Shown: piece after piece, positions 49,234-56,837 of the stretch
Layout of the letters: every line of letters begins with the position of its first letter
How positions within the stretch are numbered: the stretch's first letter is position 1
IMG/VR virus record: IMGVR_UViG_3300033145_002563
Location: 1 to 64,000 of that record
Origin: a virus
Direction: 5' to 3' (one strand)
Length of the DNA stretch: 64,000 nt
Translations under genes and position numbers: made by a program
The notes under the pieces: model-generated
The model's database searches: none
Told to the model about the DNA's origin: nothing
The model's input: the letters and a program-made list of their open reading frames with translations, nothing else

Positions 49234-52029
49234 CTACCCCCTCATAATCTCAGAACCTAGATCTGTTTGGCCTAAACTTAATTGTTGTAAAACCATCGCA
49301 TGGATTCCTTCATCAAATTCAACGTGTCGATGAGCCAGAATACCAATCCTCATATACTTCCTCCGCTTCTCCTCCTTCGTTTGATTAAGAGAAAGCATCA
49401 AATCTACATGAGCCAACTTCCTTATGTCTTCAGCAGTATCAATCTGACTCACCGACTTCTTCTCAATCGAAGCTCTCGATGACTGACTCGCTGTAACCAC
49501 AAGACAATGTCTTCGAGCGGCCAATCCTTTAAGCTTCTTCCAAGTCTCATCAATCCTATCACGGCCTGACAACCTAGAATCCTCAGGAGCCAAAATGTCA
49601 GCATAATCTATAATAATTACATCAGGCACAAAATCCTCAGTAAACTCCAAATTATCCAATGCCCTCATCACGTCCGACAAGTTGGCTGAATAAGCCGGAA
49701 AAGCTTTGATCCGAAGATTGTTTTTCCCATACATCCGAACAAAACTCTTAGCCACCTTTGTGATACCACCAAAAGACATTGCTCCTTTTTCATACGAAGT
49801 AAACCAAACATCAGGCACAAAATCACTTTGTTTCTTATTCTTACATGCCACACAAGGTCTGTATGTCATAGCAGGATCATACTCAGGCCTCTCTCCTTCT
49901 TCGTCCAGGAGGGGCTCATTGTTTTTTCTTTCCTTTCTTGAACAAGAGCCGTCCTGATTCTTTGCACAATCAAAACAAGGATAGATAAAAAAGCCCGACC
50001 TATCTCCCTTTGCCGTCAGTCGTCTATAGATTCGCATAGAGATGCTTTTATCCCCCATCTCTAAACTAATGAATACCACCTTCAAACGAGCTTGAATAGC
50101 TCGAATAGCCAACTCTTGTAACCAAATGCTGTTGTGAACAATTAAATCATTAGCTACAAAATTATGATTGTTTCTTATAGACAAATCATACACTTTTTGC
50201 TTTCCTTTTCGCTCGATCAGAATAATTTTATCCCACAAAATATCTGAATTAACCCACTCTATCAATAAATCATCACTCAGTATATTAGCCATGTCAGAAA
50301 CGGCGTTCCTTGTTAAATTATTTCTACATCTAATGCTTTGCTCTAAACTACTAAGACATTTCCGCTTCCACCATTTTCTATTCTGTCTTCCGTTCTCGGT
50401 CCTATATTTATCCAAACGAACTTTAACAAAATCAGAAAATTCTGGAGGAAATACATCTATAAATCCTCTACCAGTTTTTACTTTTTCCACTTCAAATCTA
50501 AAAACATTAGATTTCTCTTTTTTCTCAAACATGAAATCTATCTCATTTAAAAAACGCAACAGATTCTCTTTGTCTTGTATAATAATTTCCCATGATCTAA
50601 ATTCTTTATGTCGATTCTCTTTGACTTTGCCGACTATGCCGAACCTCAACAGCAAATGGAACACTTGATATGTTAAAGTTTTACTAGCTGAAGAATAGTC
50701 AATCAAAACTCTATCTTTATCCTTCCATATAGAACCATCACATTCAAACAAAACTGACAAAAACAACTTAATACAATCCTTATTCAATCGGAAAAGCTCA
50801 TTCGGGATTTCTTTAAACTTAGATAGACAAATTTTCCCTCCTATATCTTTAAACCATTTCTTGACCAAACTAGGTCTATTATCGCCCTTATTTAACATCT
50901 CTCTTTTTACAATTCGACCAGTTCTCAAATCTTTATCGCCCCAAACTATCTTATCTCCAAACATATTAATACATGACTCAAAATCAGAACGAATTAAAGA
51001 ACTACCATTCGTAAATGTAAAAGAATTTCCTACCAAACTTCCTTCAGCTAACAAATAAGCCAACACTCTGACTTTCCACTCCGGCCACAAACAGCTTCCA
51101 AAAAAGGACAATATCTTCGGTACGGCAATAAAATCTCCGACTGATAAATCTTTAAACTCTCTCCACCCGGATACAGTAAGAAAGGGGTGTTTTTCAGTAA
51201 CCTCAATTTCTCTCCCAGTTCGAGTTTTTAACAAATAAACAACCTTCTTGCCATTACAAATAACTCGCTCGACATTATTCGAGGACAATTTCTTATGATC
51301 ATTCAAAGAAACTACTGATAAAACTCTCCCACTTTCTTTAAACAGGTCTTCAATAGATTTTACAACCCCATTACTCAACAGAATTTTTGAATTGCCAGCA
51401 AGACATTTTCCTCTTTTCATTGGCCCCATAAACCCCACTAGCCAGCCCCGGCAGAAAGGACCGATTAGGTCCCCCAACTGACCTGGGAAACTGAATAAAG
51501 GAACCATAGCATTTTCGATCACACGATCCATATAATCCAGATCGTCCAAAGGAGCAACCCAAGTTGATACCTCCCGAGCTATTTTCTTGTAACTATGAAT
51601 CTGTTCTTCCGCCTCACCCAATCTCCCTGTTCCAAGGAGTCCCTTAATGTTGGCCGAAACCACTATAAGAGCTCTTCTGCGAAAGTAATCTACTGTCTGA
51701 TCTAAAAGGTACTCAGAGTTGAAAACTTCTTCCTGCTCATATCGAGAAGATAGTTGTTGAAGAAACACATTTATAATACTAGATTCTTCATCAGAGATCT
51801 TCTCTTTCTCTGTATTGAAAATATCCTCAATATGCTTACCAGGAGCCTCATTGTACTCAACATAGTAATCATGAACCCACCTGGCTACTCGCTTTGCATA
51901 GCCCACTGTAAAATGCTCATAACGAAACAAAGGAAAGACACCTTTACAATATTCAGTAGAAACTATCATTCCTGTAATGATCTTCTTTTCAATATCAACA
52001 TCGACTGTTCTACGACGGAGACGGACCAT
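49234..52029 (-). CDS. dnaB: DnaB-like replicative helicase with intein
   Basis: The 931-aa precursor gives a 506-aa RecA-fold helicase. N-terminal domain: LFRYEHFTVGYAKRVARWVH. P-loop GFMGPMKRGK continues after the intein as SIWLQELAIRA. Later LKVVFISLEMGDKSISMRIY (H1a), VPDVIIIDYADILAPE (Walker B), VTASQSSRAS. An inserted Cys-rich segment (CFDCAKNQDGSC ... CVACKNKK) could bind zinc and is unusual for DnaB. Phage fork helicase with DnaG-like primase (54299). Confidence 0.9.
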   Translation of the reverse strand: MVRLRRRTVDVDIEKKIITGMIVSTEYCKGVFPLFRYEHFTVGYAKRVARWVHDYYVEYNEAPGKHIEDIFNTEKEKISDEESSIINVFLQQLSSRYEQEEVFNSEYLLDQTVDYFRRRALIVVSANIKGLLGTGRLGEAEEQIHSYKKIAREVSTWVAPLDDLDYMDRVIENAMVPLFSFPGQLGDLIGPFCRGWLVGFMGPMKRGKCLAGNSKILLSNGVVKSIEDLFKESGRVLSVVSLNDHKKLSSNNVERVICNGKKVVYLLKTRTGREIEVTEKHPFLTVSGWREFKDLSVGDFIAVPKILSFFGSCLWPEWKVRVLAYLLAEGSLVGNSFTFTNGSSLIRSDFESCINMFGDKIVWGDKDLRTGRIVKREMLNKGDNRPSLVKKWFKDIGGKICLSKFKEIPNELFRLNKDCIKLFLSVLFECDGSIWKDKDRVLIDYSSASKTLTYQVFHLLLRFGIVGKVKENRHKEFRSWEIIIQDKENLLRFLNEIDFMFEKKEKSNVFRFEVEKVKTGRGFIDVFPPEFSDFVKVRLDKYRTENGRQNRKWWKRKCLSSLEQSIRCRNNLTRNAVSDMANILSDDLLIEWVNSDILWDKIILIERKGKQKVYDLSIRNNHNFVANDLIVHNSIWLQELAIRAIQARLKVVFISLEMGDKSISMRIYRRLTAKGDRSGFFIYPCFDCAKNQDGSCSRKERKNNEPLLDEEGERPEYDPAMTYRPCVACKNKKQSDFVPDVWFTSYEKGAMSFGGITKVAKSFVRMYGKNNLRIKAFPAYSANLSDVMRALDNLEFTEDFVPDVIIIDYADILAPEDSRLSGRDRIDETWKKLKGLAARRHCLVVTASQSSRASIEKKSVSQIDTAEDIRKLAHVDLMLSLNQTKEEKRRKYMRIGILAHRHVEFDEGIHAMVLQQLSLGQTDLGSEIMRG
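50131..51405 (-). other. Intein in DnaB P-loop, LAGLIDADG type (425 aa)
   Basis: Starts at Cys209 (CLAGNSKILLSNGVV), block B VTEKHPFLTVSGW, LAGLIDADG motifs VLAYLLAEGSLVGN and FLSVLFECDGSI, ends HNFVANDLIVHN before Ser. The insertion lies right after Lys of the Walker A motif (RGK-S). Canonical HN ending. Confidence 0.92.
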
Positions 52030-52035
52030 CCCAAT

Positions 52036-52296
52036 CTACCTCACAACAGCGGGACGGCGCTGAACTGCTTCCCTAAAACCATGTTTTGATTTTGTTGATT
52101 TTGTTTTAGTTTTCTTGATCACCTTTAGTTGAGGTTCGTCAAACACAGCAGGCTCTGGAACCTTTCCATCTTTATCAAGATCACCCTGGACGCTTAATCT
52201 AACACATCCATAAGCCCATTCGGTCCTGGCAACCACTACTCCCTCATAACCAGTAAGAGTGTCTTTTACTCTTTGCAATAATTTAATTTTAGCCAT
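52036..52296 (-). CDS. Conserved phage hypothetical protein
   Basis: 86 aa. VKDTLTGYEGVVVARTEWAYGC, DKDGKVPEPAVFDEPQLKVI, Lys-rich tail. The pattern is common among small phage proteins; function unknown. It lies 6 nt upstream of dnaB, and overlaps the next gene. Confidence 0.7.
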   Translation of the reverse strand: MAKIKLLQRVKDTLTGYEGVVVARTEWAYGCVRLSVQGDLDKDGKVPEPAVFDEPQLKVIKKTKTKSTKSKHGFREAVQRRPAVVR

Positions 52297-52454
52297 TCTC
52301 TTCCTCCTTTCTTTTCATCACCACTACTCCCTAATTTTTTGGGCTCTTCCAACACCGGCAAAGGCGTGGTTTCACCACAACCAATACAAAGATAGTACCG
52401 AGAGCCTTTCACCATACGAGAAAAACATTTTGGACAGGCCATACTATCACTCAT
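52266..52454 (-). CDS. Zinc-ribbon small protein
   Basis: 62 aa with CPKCFSRMVKGSRYYLCIGC (two CxxC). Overlaps the following gene by 31 nt. Probably binds zinc; role unknown. A 16-codon frame (MKKIIEELLETEGLHE, 52450-52495) lies just upstream with overlaps at both ends and may act as a leader. Confidence 0.65.
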   Translation of the reverse strand: MSDSMACPKCFSRMVKGSRYYLCIGCGETTPLPVLEEPKKLGSSGDEKKGGREWLKLNYCKE

Positions 52455-52493
52455 GTAATCCTTCCGTTTCTAACAACTCTTCTATTATCTTTT

Positions 52494-53771
52494 TCATTCC
52501 TTCAACATTGCTTGTTTATGCATATACGCTGGTAAGACCTTATCATAAGTATAATCGGAACAAAAGTGCCCAATCTCAATCTCATCAAAATTATCGAGCA
52601 ATGCCTCACGAAGAGTGTCAGCAAGATGGTAAACTGATTCCGGAACTACCAACTTTCGATAAATCTTAGAATGAAACTTGCTCAGTTTTCTTGATGCTCT
52701 AACAAATCTATTCAATTTCTGTTGGTCGTACTTAGGTTTATGTCCCCCGAGTGTCCTCTCATACATCTTCCTGACACGATTTGTTAGTCTGGGGTTCTCG
52801 TCTTTCATAGGACAGACGCTCTCGGAGCATAGTTTGGGTTTGTTTACAAGGAGGTGCAAACACCTACTCTGGAGAGGGGATCCATCTTTAGACCAGTCAT
52901 TCCAGAAGAAATCCCCTAAAGTAAGAGATCTTAATCTATCCTTAAATCCTCCATGAGGTAGATAGGAGGAATCCAAAGCCTCCAAAGCATGTTGTTGAAA
53001 TAAATCCTTTATCTGATCTTCAGTAAGCTTAGGAATCTTATCGTGCTTACCTTGTAGAACCTGCTTTAGTATATCTACCGACCTCCGAGTGCTCTTAGAA
53101 GTAAGGGTAGGTTTATGAAGTCTAGAACCATTACAGCTGAGGCTCTTCCAGAAATCAAATAAGGAAAGGATATTAGCAGGAGTGTCTTGTAAAGACCATT
53201 TCTTTATTTCTTTACTAGAAGAAGAATAGTTAATAGGAGAATCTTTCAATTTCGACCTTTTGGTCGAATTGTTATCTAATCTTTCTTTAGAAAGATTATT
53301 ATTATTTGTTTTATTATTATTTATTTTATTATTATTATAGATCTTGAGTTTTCTTAGATCTTGATCTTGGGTTTTGAGGGTATCAAGATCTTGGGTTTTC
53401 TTAGATCTTGATTTTGGGTTTTCTTTAGACAATTCATCAGTAATCCCTTTATAGTTTATTCTATAGAATAGTCTGGCAGGTAGTCCTTTTCTCTTGATTT
53501 CTACTAATCCTTTTCTCTTGAGTTTTTGTACAATAGTTTCTTGTTTGCTTATAGAGAGGGTGGTTCTCTCTTTTATTTCTTCTTTTAGATAGTAGAACCA
53601 ACCATCTTCTATTTTGTTCCCTTCGTCAAGTCCGGCTTCCTTAAATAATAGTTCAGATAAAAACAATGCGGTTCTTATTCCTAATCTTTGAGTTAGTTGT
53701 TTATTGACAGACCAATAAGCATCGGATCTCAAAGTATTTCTTACCATATTTTTATACTCTTGTCTGGTCAT
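52494..53771 (-). CDS. Replication initiator-like protein with winged helix
   Basis: 425 aa. N-terminal winged helix (FLSELLFKEAGLDEGNKI, TLSISKQETIVQKLKRKGLV) resembles DnaD/RepA-like initiators. A low-complexity linker (KINNNKTNNNN, and repeats KTQDLDTLKTQDQD) divides it from a basic C-terminal part. It may recruit DnaB. Its position beside DnaB and DnaG supports this. Confidence 0.6.
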   Translation of the reverse strand: MTRQEYKNMVRNTLRSDAYWSVNKQLTQRLGIRTALFLSELLFKEAGLDEGNKIEDGWFYYLKEEIKERTTLSISKQETIVQKLKRKGLVEIKRKGLPARLFYRINYKGITDELSKENPKSRSKKTQDLDTLKTQDQDLRKLKIYNNNKINNNKTNNNNLSKERLDNNSTKRSKLKDSPINYSSSSKEIKKWSLQDTPANILSLFDFWKSLSCNGSRLHKPTLTSKSTRRSVDILKQVLQGKHDKIPKLTEDQIKDLFQQHALEALDSSYLPHGGFKDRLRSLTLGDFFWNDWSKDGSPLQSRCLHLLVNKPKLCSESVCPMKDENPRLTNRVRKMYERTLGGHKPKYDQQKLNRFVRASRKLSKFHSKIYRKLVVPESVYHLADTLREALLDNFDEIEIGHFCSDYTYDKVLPAYMHKQAMLKE

Positions 53772-53827
53772 TTTTTCTCCTAAAACCTATATAAGAAGGG
53801 CAAGGGTATACCCTCTGAAATAAAGCC

Positions 53828-53864
53828 CCCTTAAGACACCCTTAAGACACCCTTAAGAAGGTGT
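53828..53864 (-). repeat. Triple CCCTTAAGACA tandem repeat with hairpin
   Basis: Three 11-bp units CCCTTAAGACA, CCCTTAAGACA, CCCTTAAGAAG. The last one pairs (ACACCTTCTTAAGGGTGT on the minus strand). It lies between the HTH gene stop and the initiator start. It may be a terminator, an operator, or an origin element. Confidence 0.5.
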
Positions 53865-53879
53865 TAAAAGGTTGGTAGC

Positions 53880-54098
53880 TTAGCCATCCTTATCTCCGAT
53901 ATATCGATTCCATAAGTAATCGATTACGTCCGTCTCGAAGAAATATCGCCTGCCTGACTTCTCTACGAACTTCAGGCCACCACGAATCCAGTTAGATAGT
54001 TGTCTGCTACGACCTGACTTAGTGACGGGCAGGTCTAACCGAGTGCAAAGATCTTTCTCGGACCATATTTGATCTAGTCTTTCCGGCTTCTGGGACAT
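53880..54098 (-). CDS. Excisionase/MerR-like HTH protein
   Basis: 72 aa. WSEKDLCTRLDLPVTKSGRS, SRQLSNWIRGGLKFVEKSGR and FETDVIDYLW give the classic small winged-helix pattern (xis/DNA-binding). It overlaps the upstream Zn-finger gene by 80 nt. Possibly an early regulator near the initiator. Confidence 0.65.
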   Translation of the reverse strand: MSQKPERLDQIWSEKDLCTRLDLPVTKSGRSRQLSNWIRGGLKFVEKSGRRYFFETDVIDYLWNRYIGDKDG

Positions 54099-54297
54099 AT
54101 TCCTCCTCTTCTATAAATGATGTTAGTGCCAAAGCTTTACGAATGAATCCTTTTTGTATAGCTTTGTTGTAGGCTCGGTGGAGCTCTTCCTGTGATACAA
54201 AGAGTAGAAGTTGAATACATTGGCTACAAATGTAATTTATTTCAGGCAGTGGTTTGTAGTTCTTTTCTTGTTTCTCGCAAAATAAACAAGTGGTCAT
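54019..54297 (-). CDS. Zinc-finger small protein
   Basis: 92 aa from ATG 54297, overlapping the primase stop (TAAAATG). CLFCEKQEKNYKPLPEINYI, CSQC (two CxxC), then EELHRAYNKAIQKG. The last 27 codons overlap the HTH gene, so the final part may be noncoding. Function unknown. Confidence 0.5.
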   Translation of the reverse strand: MTTCLFCEKQEKNYKPLPEINYICSQCIQLLLFVSQEELHRAYNKAIQKGFIRKALALTSFIEEEEYVPEAGKTRSNMVRERSLHSVRPARH

Positions 54298-54298
54298 T

Positions 54299-55222
54299 TT
54301 ACTGCTTTTCTCTAAGGAAATTTTTTCGTACTTTTCTGACAGTTCCAGGATCAAGATCACAAGGGTCACCTTCGGACAGTTCGATTACTTCTACTGAAGG
54401 AAAGATAGCAGATAAATGCTCTCCTAGCTCATGTGCTTTGGCAACAGCTTTTGGTTCGGAATCAAACATGACAAATACTCGCTCCAGAGACTTTTCTATA
54501 AGTAAACCTATCTGAGCATTTGTCCATTCGATTCCGAGAGAGGCGATACAGCCATCACCAATCCGCCACACGTCTGTTACTCCCTCAACTATTAAAACTG
54601 AACGGTCAACTGTATCTATATTGTAAAGACACGATTTTGCTGGTATAATAGCTTCTTCATTTAGACAATGTTTATAAGGTTCTTTGGCTTGGTTTGTTAC
54701 ATCTAATCCAGTGAAGTTTACAATTTTTCCTTTGTGGAAGAAAGGAACAATAATTCTGAACTTGTATTTCCCAAGGGTATAGCAAGCCTTTAGTTTGTAT
54801 TTGTTGATGAGAGAAGGGGGATTAAAACCTCTTTTCTTCAGATAATCTAGATGGAGTTGGGGCCAGTCATCATTGGCCTCTTTAGGAAGAATATTTCGAT
54901 CAGGATCCGTACGATGTTGAGTTTCTTTCTTTAGATGTTTAAAGGTGAAGTCCTGAAACTTAGACACTATGGTGTTGGCTTCTGTCCAGGAACATCCTTC
55001 TAGTTGCTGGATCAGCTTTGTAACTGGTCCTTTCTCTCCACAGACCCAACAGTTGAAGAACCTGTGAGGTGAAATTCCTAGATGGTTACTGGGCTCTTGG
55101 CAAAACGGAAACGGACAGGATATGTTTATCCATCCGCTGGTTACGTTCTTACCGGAAGTCCAGAACTGAATTCCTCTGTCTTCAAGATATGTAATTACAT
55201 CAAACGTTTGTAGATCAATCAA
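54299..55222 (-). CDS. dnaG: DnaG-like primase (CHC2 zinc finger + TOPRIM)
   Basis: 307 aa, TTG start proposed (MIDLQTFDVITYLEDRGIQF). Zinc site CPFPFC...HRFFNCWVC, then a linker; TOPRIM motifs SVLIVEGVTDVWRI (EG) and RVFVMFDSEPKAVAKA (D-x-E/D-like), EGDPCDLDP. Lays primers for the fork with DnaB at 49234. The C-terminal helicase-binding domain is short. Confidence 0.85.
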   Translation of the reverse strand: MIDLQTFDVITYLEDRGIQFWTSGKNVTSGWINISCPFPFCQEPSNHLGISPHRFFNCWVCGEKGPVTKLIQQLEGCSWTEANTIVSKFQDFTFKHLKKETQHRTDPDRNILPKEANDDWPQLHLDYLKKRGFNPPSLINKYKLKACYTLGKYKFRIIVPFFHKGKIVNFTGLDVTNQAKEPYKHCLNEEAIIPAKSCLYNIDTVDRSVLIVEGVTDVWRIGDGCIASLGIEWTNAQIGLLIEKSLERVFVMFDSEPKAVAKAHELGEHLSAIFPSVEVIELSEGDPCDLDPGTVRKVRKNFLREKQ

Positions 55223-55247
55223 TTATTAGCCCCCAGTAGAAATTCAT

Positions 55248-55347
55248 AAAAGTTCAGACAAGGAGACTGTCGTTTTCAAGCGACAGAGGAATTGCCTGCC
55301 GCTTGGGCTTACTTACAAGCCGCTTGCTTTAGCTGACGGTAGTTGAC
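55248..55347 (+). mobile_element. Second-family small element at TTCAT, 100 bp
   Basis: Left-end hairpin region (AAGTTCAGACAAGGAGACTGTCG) follows TTCAT; right end GCTTTAGCTGACGGTAGTTGAC at 55326-55347. Nearly identical to 63754-63839. No coding capacity. Confidence 0.75.
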
Positions 55348-55353
55348 ATATAC

Positions 55354-55405
55354 TCTTTCGGTGTATTCGTAGAAGCCCAACAGCTTTAGTGTTGGGAGTA
55401 GTCAC
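55354..55405 (+). mobile_element. IS200/IS605 first-family right-end fragment
   Basis: CTTTCGGTGTATTCGTAGAA, then a hairpin GCCCAACAGCTTTAGTGTTGGG and GAGTAGTCAC at 55405. It matches the right end of the first family with compensatory changes in the stem (CCAACA/TGTTGG in place of CGTC/GACGG). It follows the 100-bp element, so one may have landed in the other. Confidence 0.6.
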
Positions 55406-55899
55406 TGAATTTCAAATCTTTTTTCAACACACTTGTTTAATCTGTCAATGATTTTGTCTCTGTCATATTTGATATGTTTATTAGGATTTCTACCTAACTT
55501 ATCCCATCGAGCAAGAAAGATTAATTCTGGTAACCAAGGATGTTCGATAAGATATAGAATCTTCTTCTGTCTGCGCATCTCGCCTAGTAGGAGGTGCCAA
55601 ATTCTCATATGATGTTCTATCAACCAGAGAGTCTTCACGCTGACATAAGAACCAAGCCATTCAACAGCAATCTTTTCATGGCCAAGGCTGTTTTCGCTCT
55701 TACCGATATCGTGGAGCATAGCAGCAAGAATAAGATCAATGTCTATTGTCTCTTTAAACGCCCACGACATTACTTGTAGAGAATGATTAAACACATCTCC
55801 TTCTGGGTGATGTTTGTCCGTCTGATCAACACCCTGACACTGTTCAAGGAATCCAAATAATGGGGCCATATAAGCTTTATCAAAATATACAACGGTCAT
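55402..55899 (-). CDS. HD-domain phosphohydrolase
   Basis: 165 aa. HHPEGDVFNHSLQVMSWAFKE, AAMLHDIGKSENSLGHEKIA provide the H...HD...H motifs of HD hydrolases (CCA-adding enzyme HD type). Overlaps the truncated nucleotidyltransferase gene by ATGA. Its stop lies within the adjacent IS fragment's GTCAC. May hydrolyse nucleotides. Confidence 0.8.
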   Translation of the reverse strand: MTVVYFDKAYMAPLFGFLEQCQGVDQTDKHHPEGDVFNHSLQVMSWAFKETIDIDLILAAMLHDIGKSENSLGHEKIAVEWLGSYVSVKTLWLIEHHMRIWHLLLGEMRRQKKILYLIEHPWLPELIFLARWDKLGRNPNKHIKYDRDKIIDRLNKCVEKRFEIQ

Positions 55900-56060
55900 A
55901 GTAAATTTTTTCTATCGTTTGTACGATGAATCTGTCCCAATAGAACCTGCTCCTTTGAAGGAAGGAAAACACCTTTGTAGTCCAAGACAGATTCAGGGGT
56001 GCTTGTTCCATATAGGTGAGACCCAAAAGCCATTTTTACAATGAGACCTTGTTCGTTCAT
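55896..56060 (-). pseudogene. Truncated nucleotidyltransferase
   Basis: 54 aa: MAFGSHLYGTSTPESVLDYK, GVFLPSKEQVLLGQIH. It matches the N-terminus of phage predicted nucleotidyltransferases (about 250 aa; GSxxxGTxTPESDxDxKG), but the first catalytic Asp of SDxD is Val and the protein stops early. Probably inactive or a remnant. First gene after promoter P2. Confidence 0.65.
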
Positions 56061-56074
56061 CTTTTTCCCTATAT

Positions 56075-56104
56075 ATTATATCTTATTTCTGAAATTTTTT
56101 ACAA
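56075..56104 (-). promoter_or_regulatory. Promoter P2, same type as P1
   Basis: -35 TTGTAA, 18-nt spacer with ATTTCAGAAAT, -10 TATAAT on the minus strand. It serves the truncated nucleotidyltransferase and HD gene. Confidence 0.75.
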
Positions 56105-56126
56105 AAAACTTTTAAAAAACTCATTT

Positions 56127-56717
56127 TTATTTTAAACTTTCTCGCAGGGCTTTTATCCATGCGTTTCTACCAGCTACCCGTTCTTTTTCTTTTTCCCATT
56201 CGCTGTTGTAGTAAATTATATCCTTGAATAATCTGTTTATTTTTTGTTCTTTCCATTCTTGTCCTGTCAAGAGTTTTAGTTTCTGGTTTAGCCAGTATTC
56301 GTTAGAGCAATCAAATTCTATAGAATTGGTAATCTGCTTAATCATAAAATCTTTGAGTTCTTGATGATCAGGTGAAGGAGGCTCCCAACCCCGGACCTTG
56401 ACCAACATAGTTTGATACTTACTGCGAAGTTCGATGTTTTTTTGTATACCTTCCTCTTTGTCTTTAGTTTCCTTTTCGTACTTTTGTTGAGCCCTTTTTT
56501 CTGCTTCCTCAAGTGTTGTATTCTTAACTTTAGAGAGGTCTCTTTTTGCTTTATCAAGACTCTCTTTGTAACATGGGCTTGGTTTAAATTCTGAAATTTC
56601 CTTATCTGTTGGGTCGTCCCTCATTGTAATACACGCACCAAAAGCGCGAGCACACCTCATTACAAAATCTTCAAATGAAATTCCATCTCCTATTACTGCT
56701 GTGTATCCTGTAGGCAT
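56127..56717 (-). CDS. Conserved phage protein of unknown function
   Basis: 196 aa. MPTGYTAVIGDGISFEDFVM, CARAFGACITMRDDPTDKEI (a recurring phage protein N-terminus), then a Lys/Glu-rich coiled coil (KAKRDLSKVKNTTLEEAEKR). No function known. ATG is preceded by an AGGAGG-containing leader. Confidence 0.7.
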   Translation of the reverse strand: MPTGYTAVIGDGISFEDFVMRCARAFGACITMRDDPTDKEISEFKPSPCYKESLDKAKRDLSKVKNTTLEEAEKRAQQKYEKETKDKEEGIQKNIELRSKYQTMLVKVRGWEPPSPDHQELKDFMIKQITNSIEFDCSNEYWLNQKLKLLTGQEWKEQKINRLFKDIIYYNSEWEKEKERVAGRNAWIKALRESLK

Positions 56718-56837
56718 ATCAGCCTCCTTTCAAGAGGGGTTATTTTCTACATAACCTCCACTTATCACTAAGTCCTTGTTGTAGATTTCTGTGGTCTTTC
56801 CTTCGTGGTTGGGCGGTGCCTCCTTACTCGATTAGTT

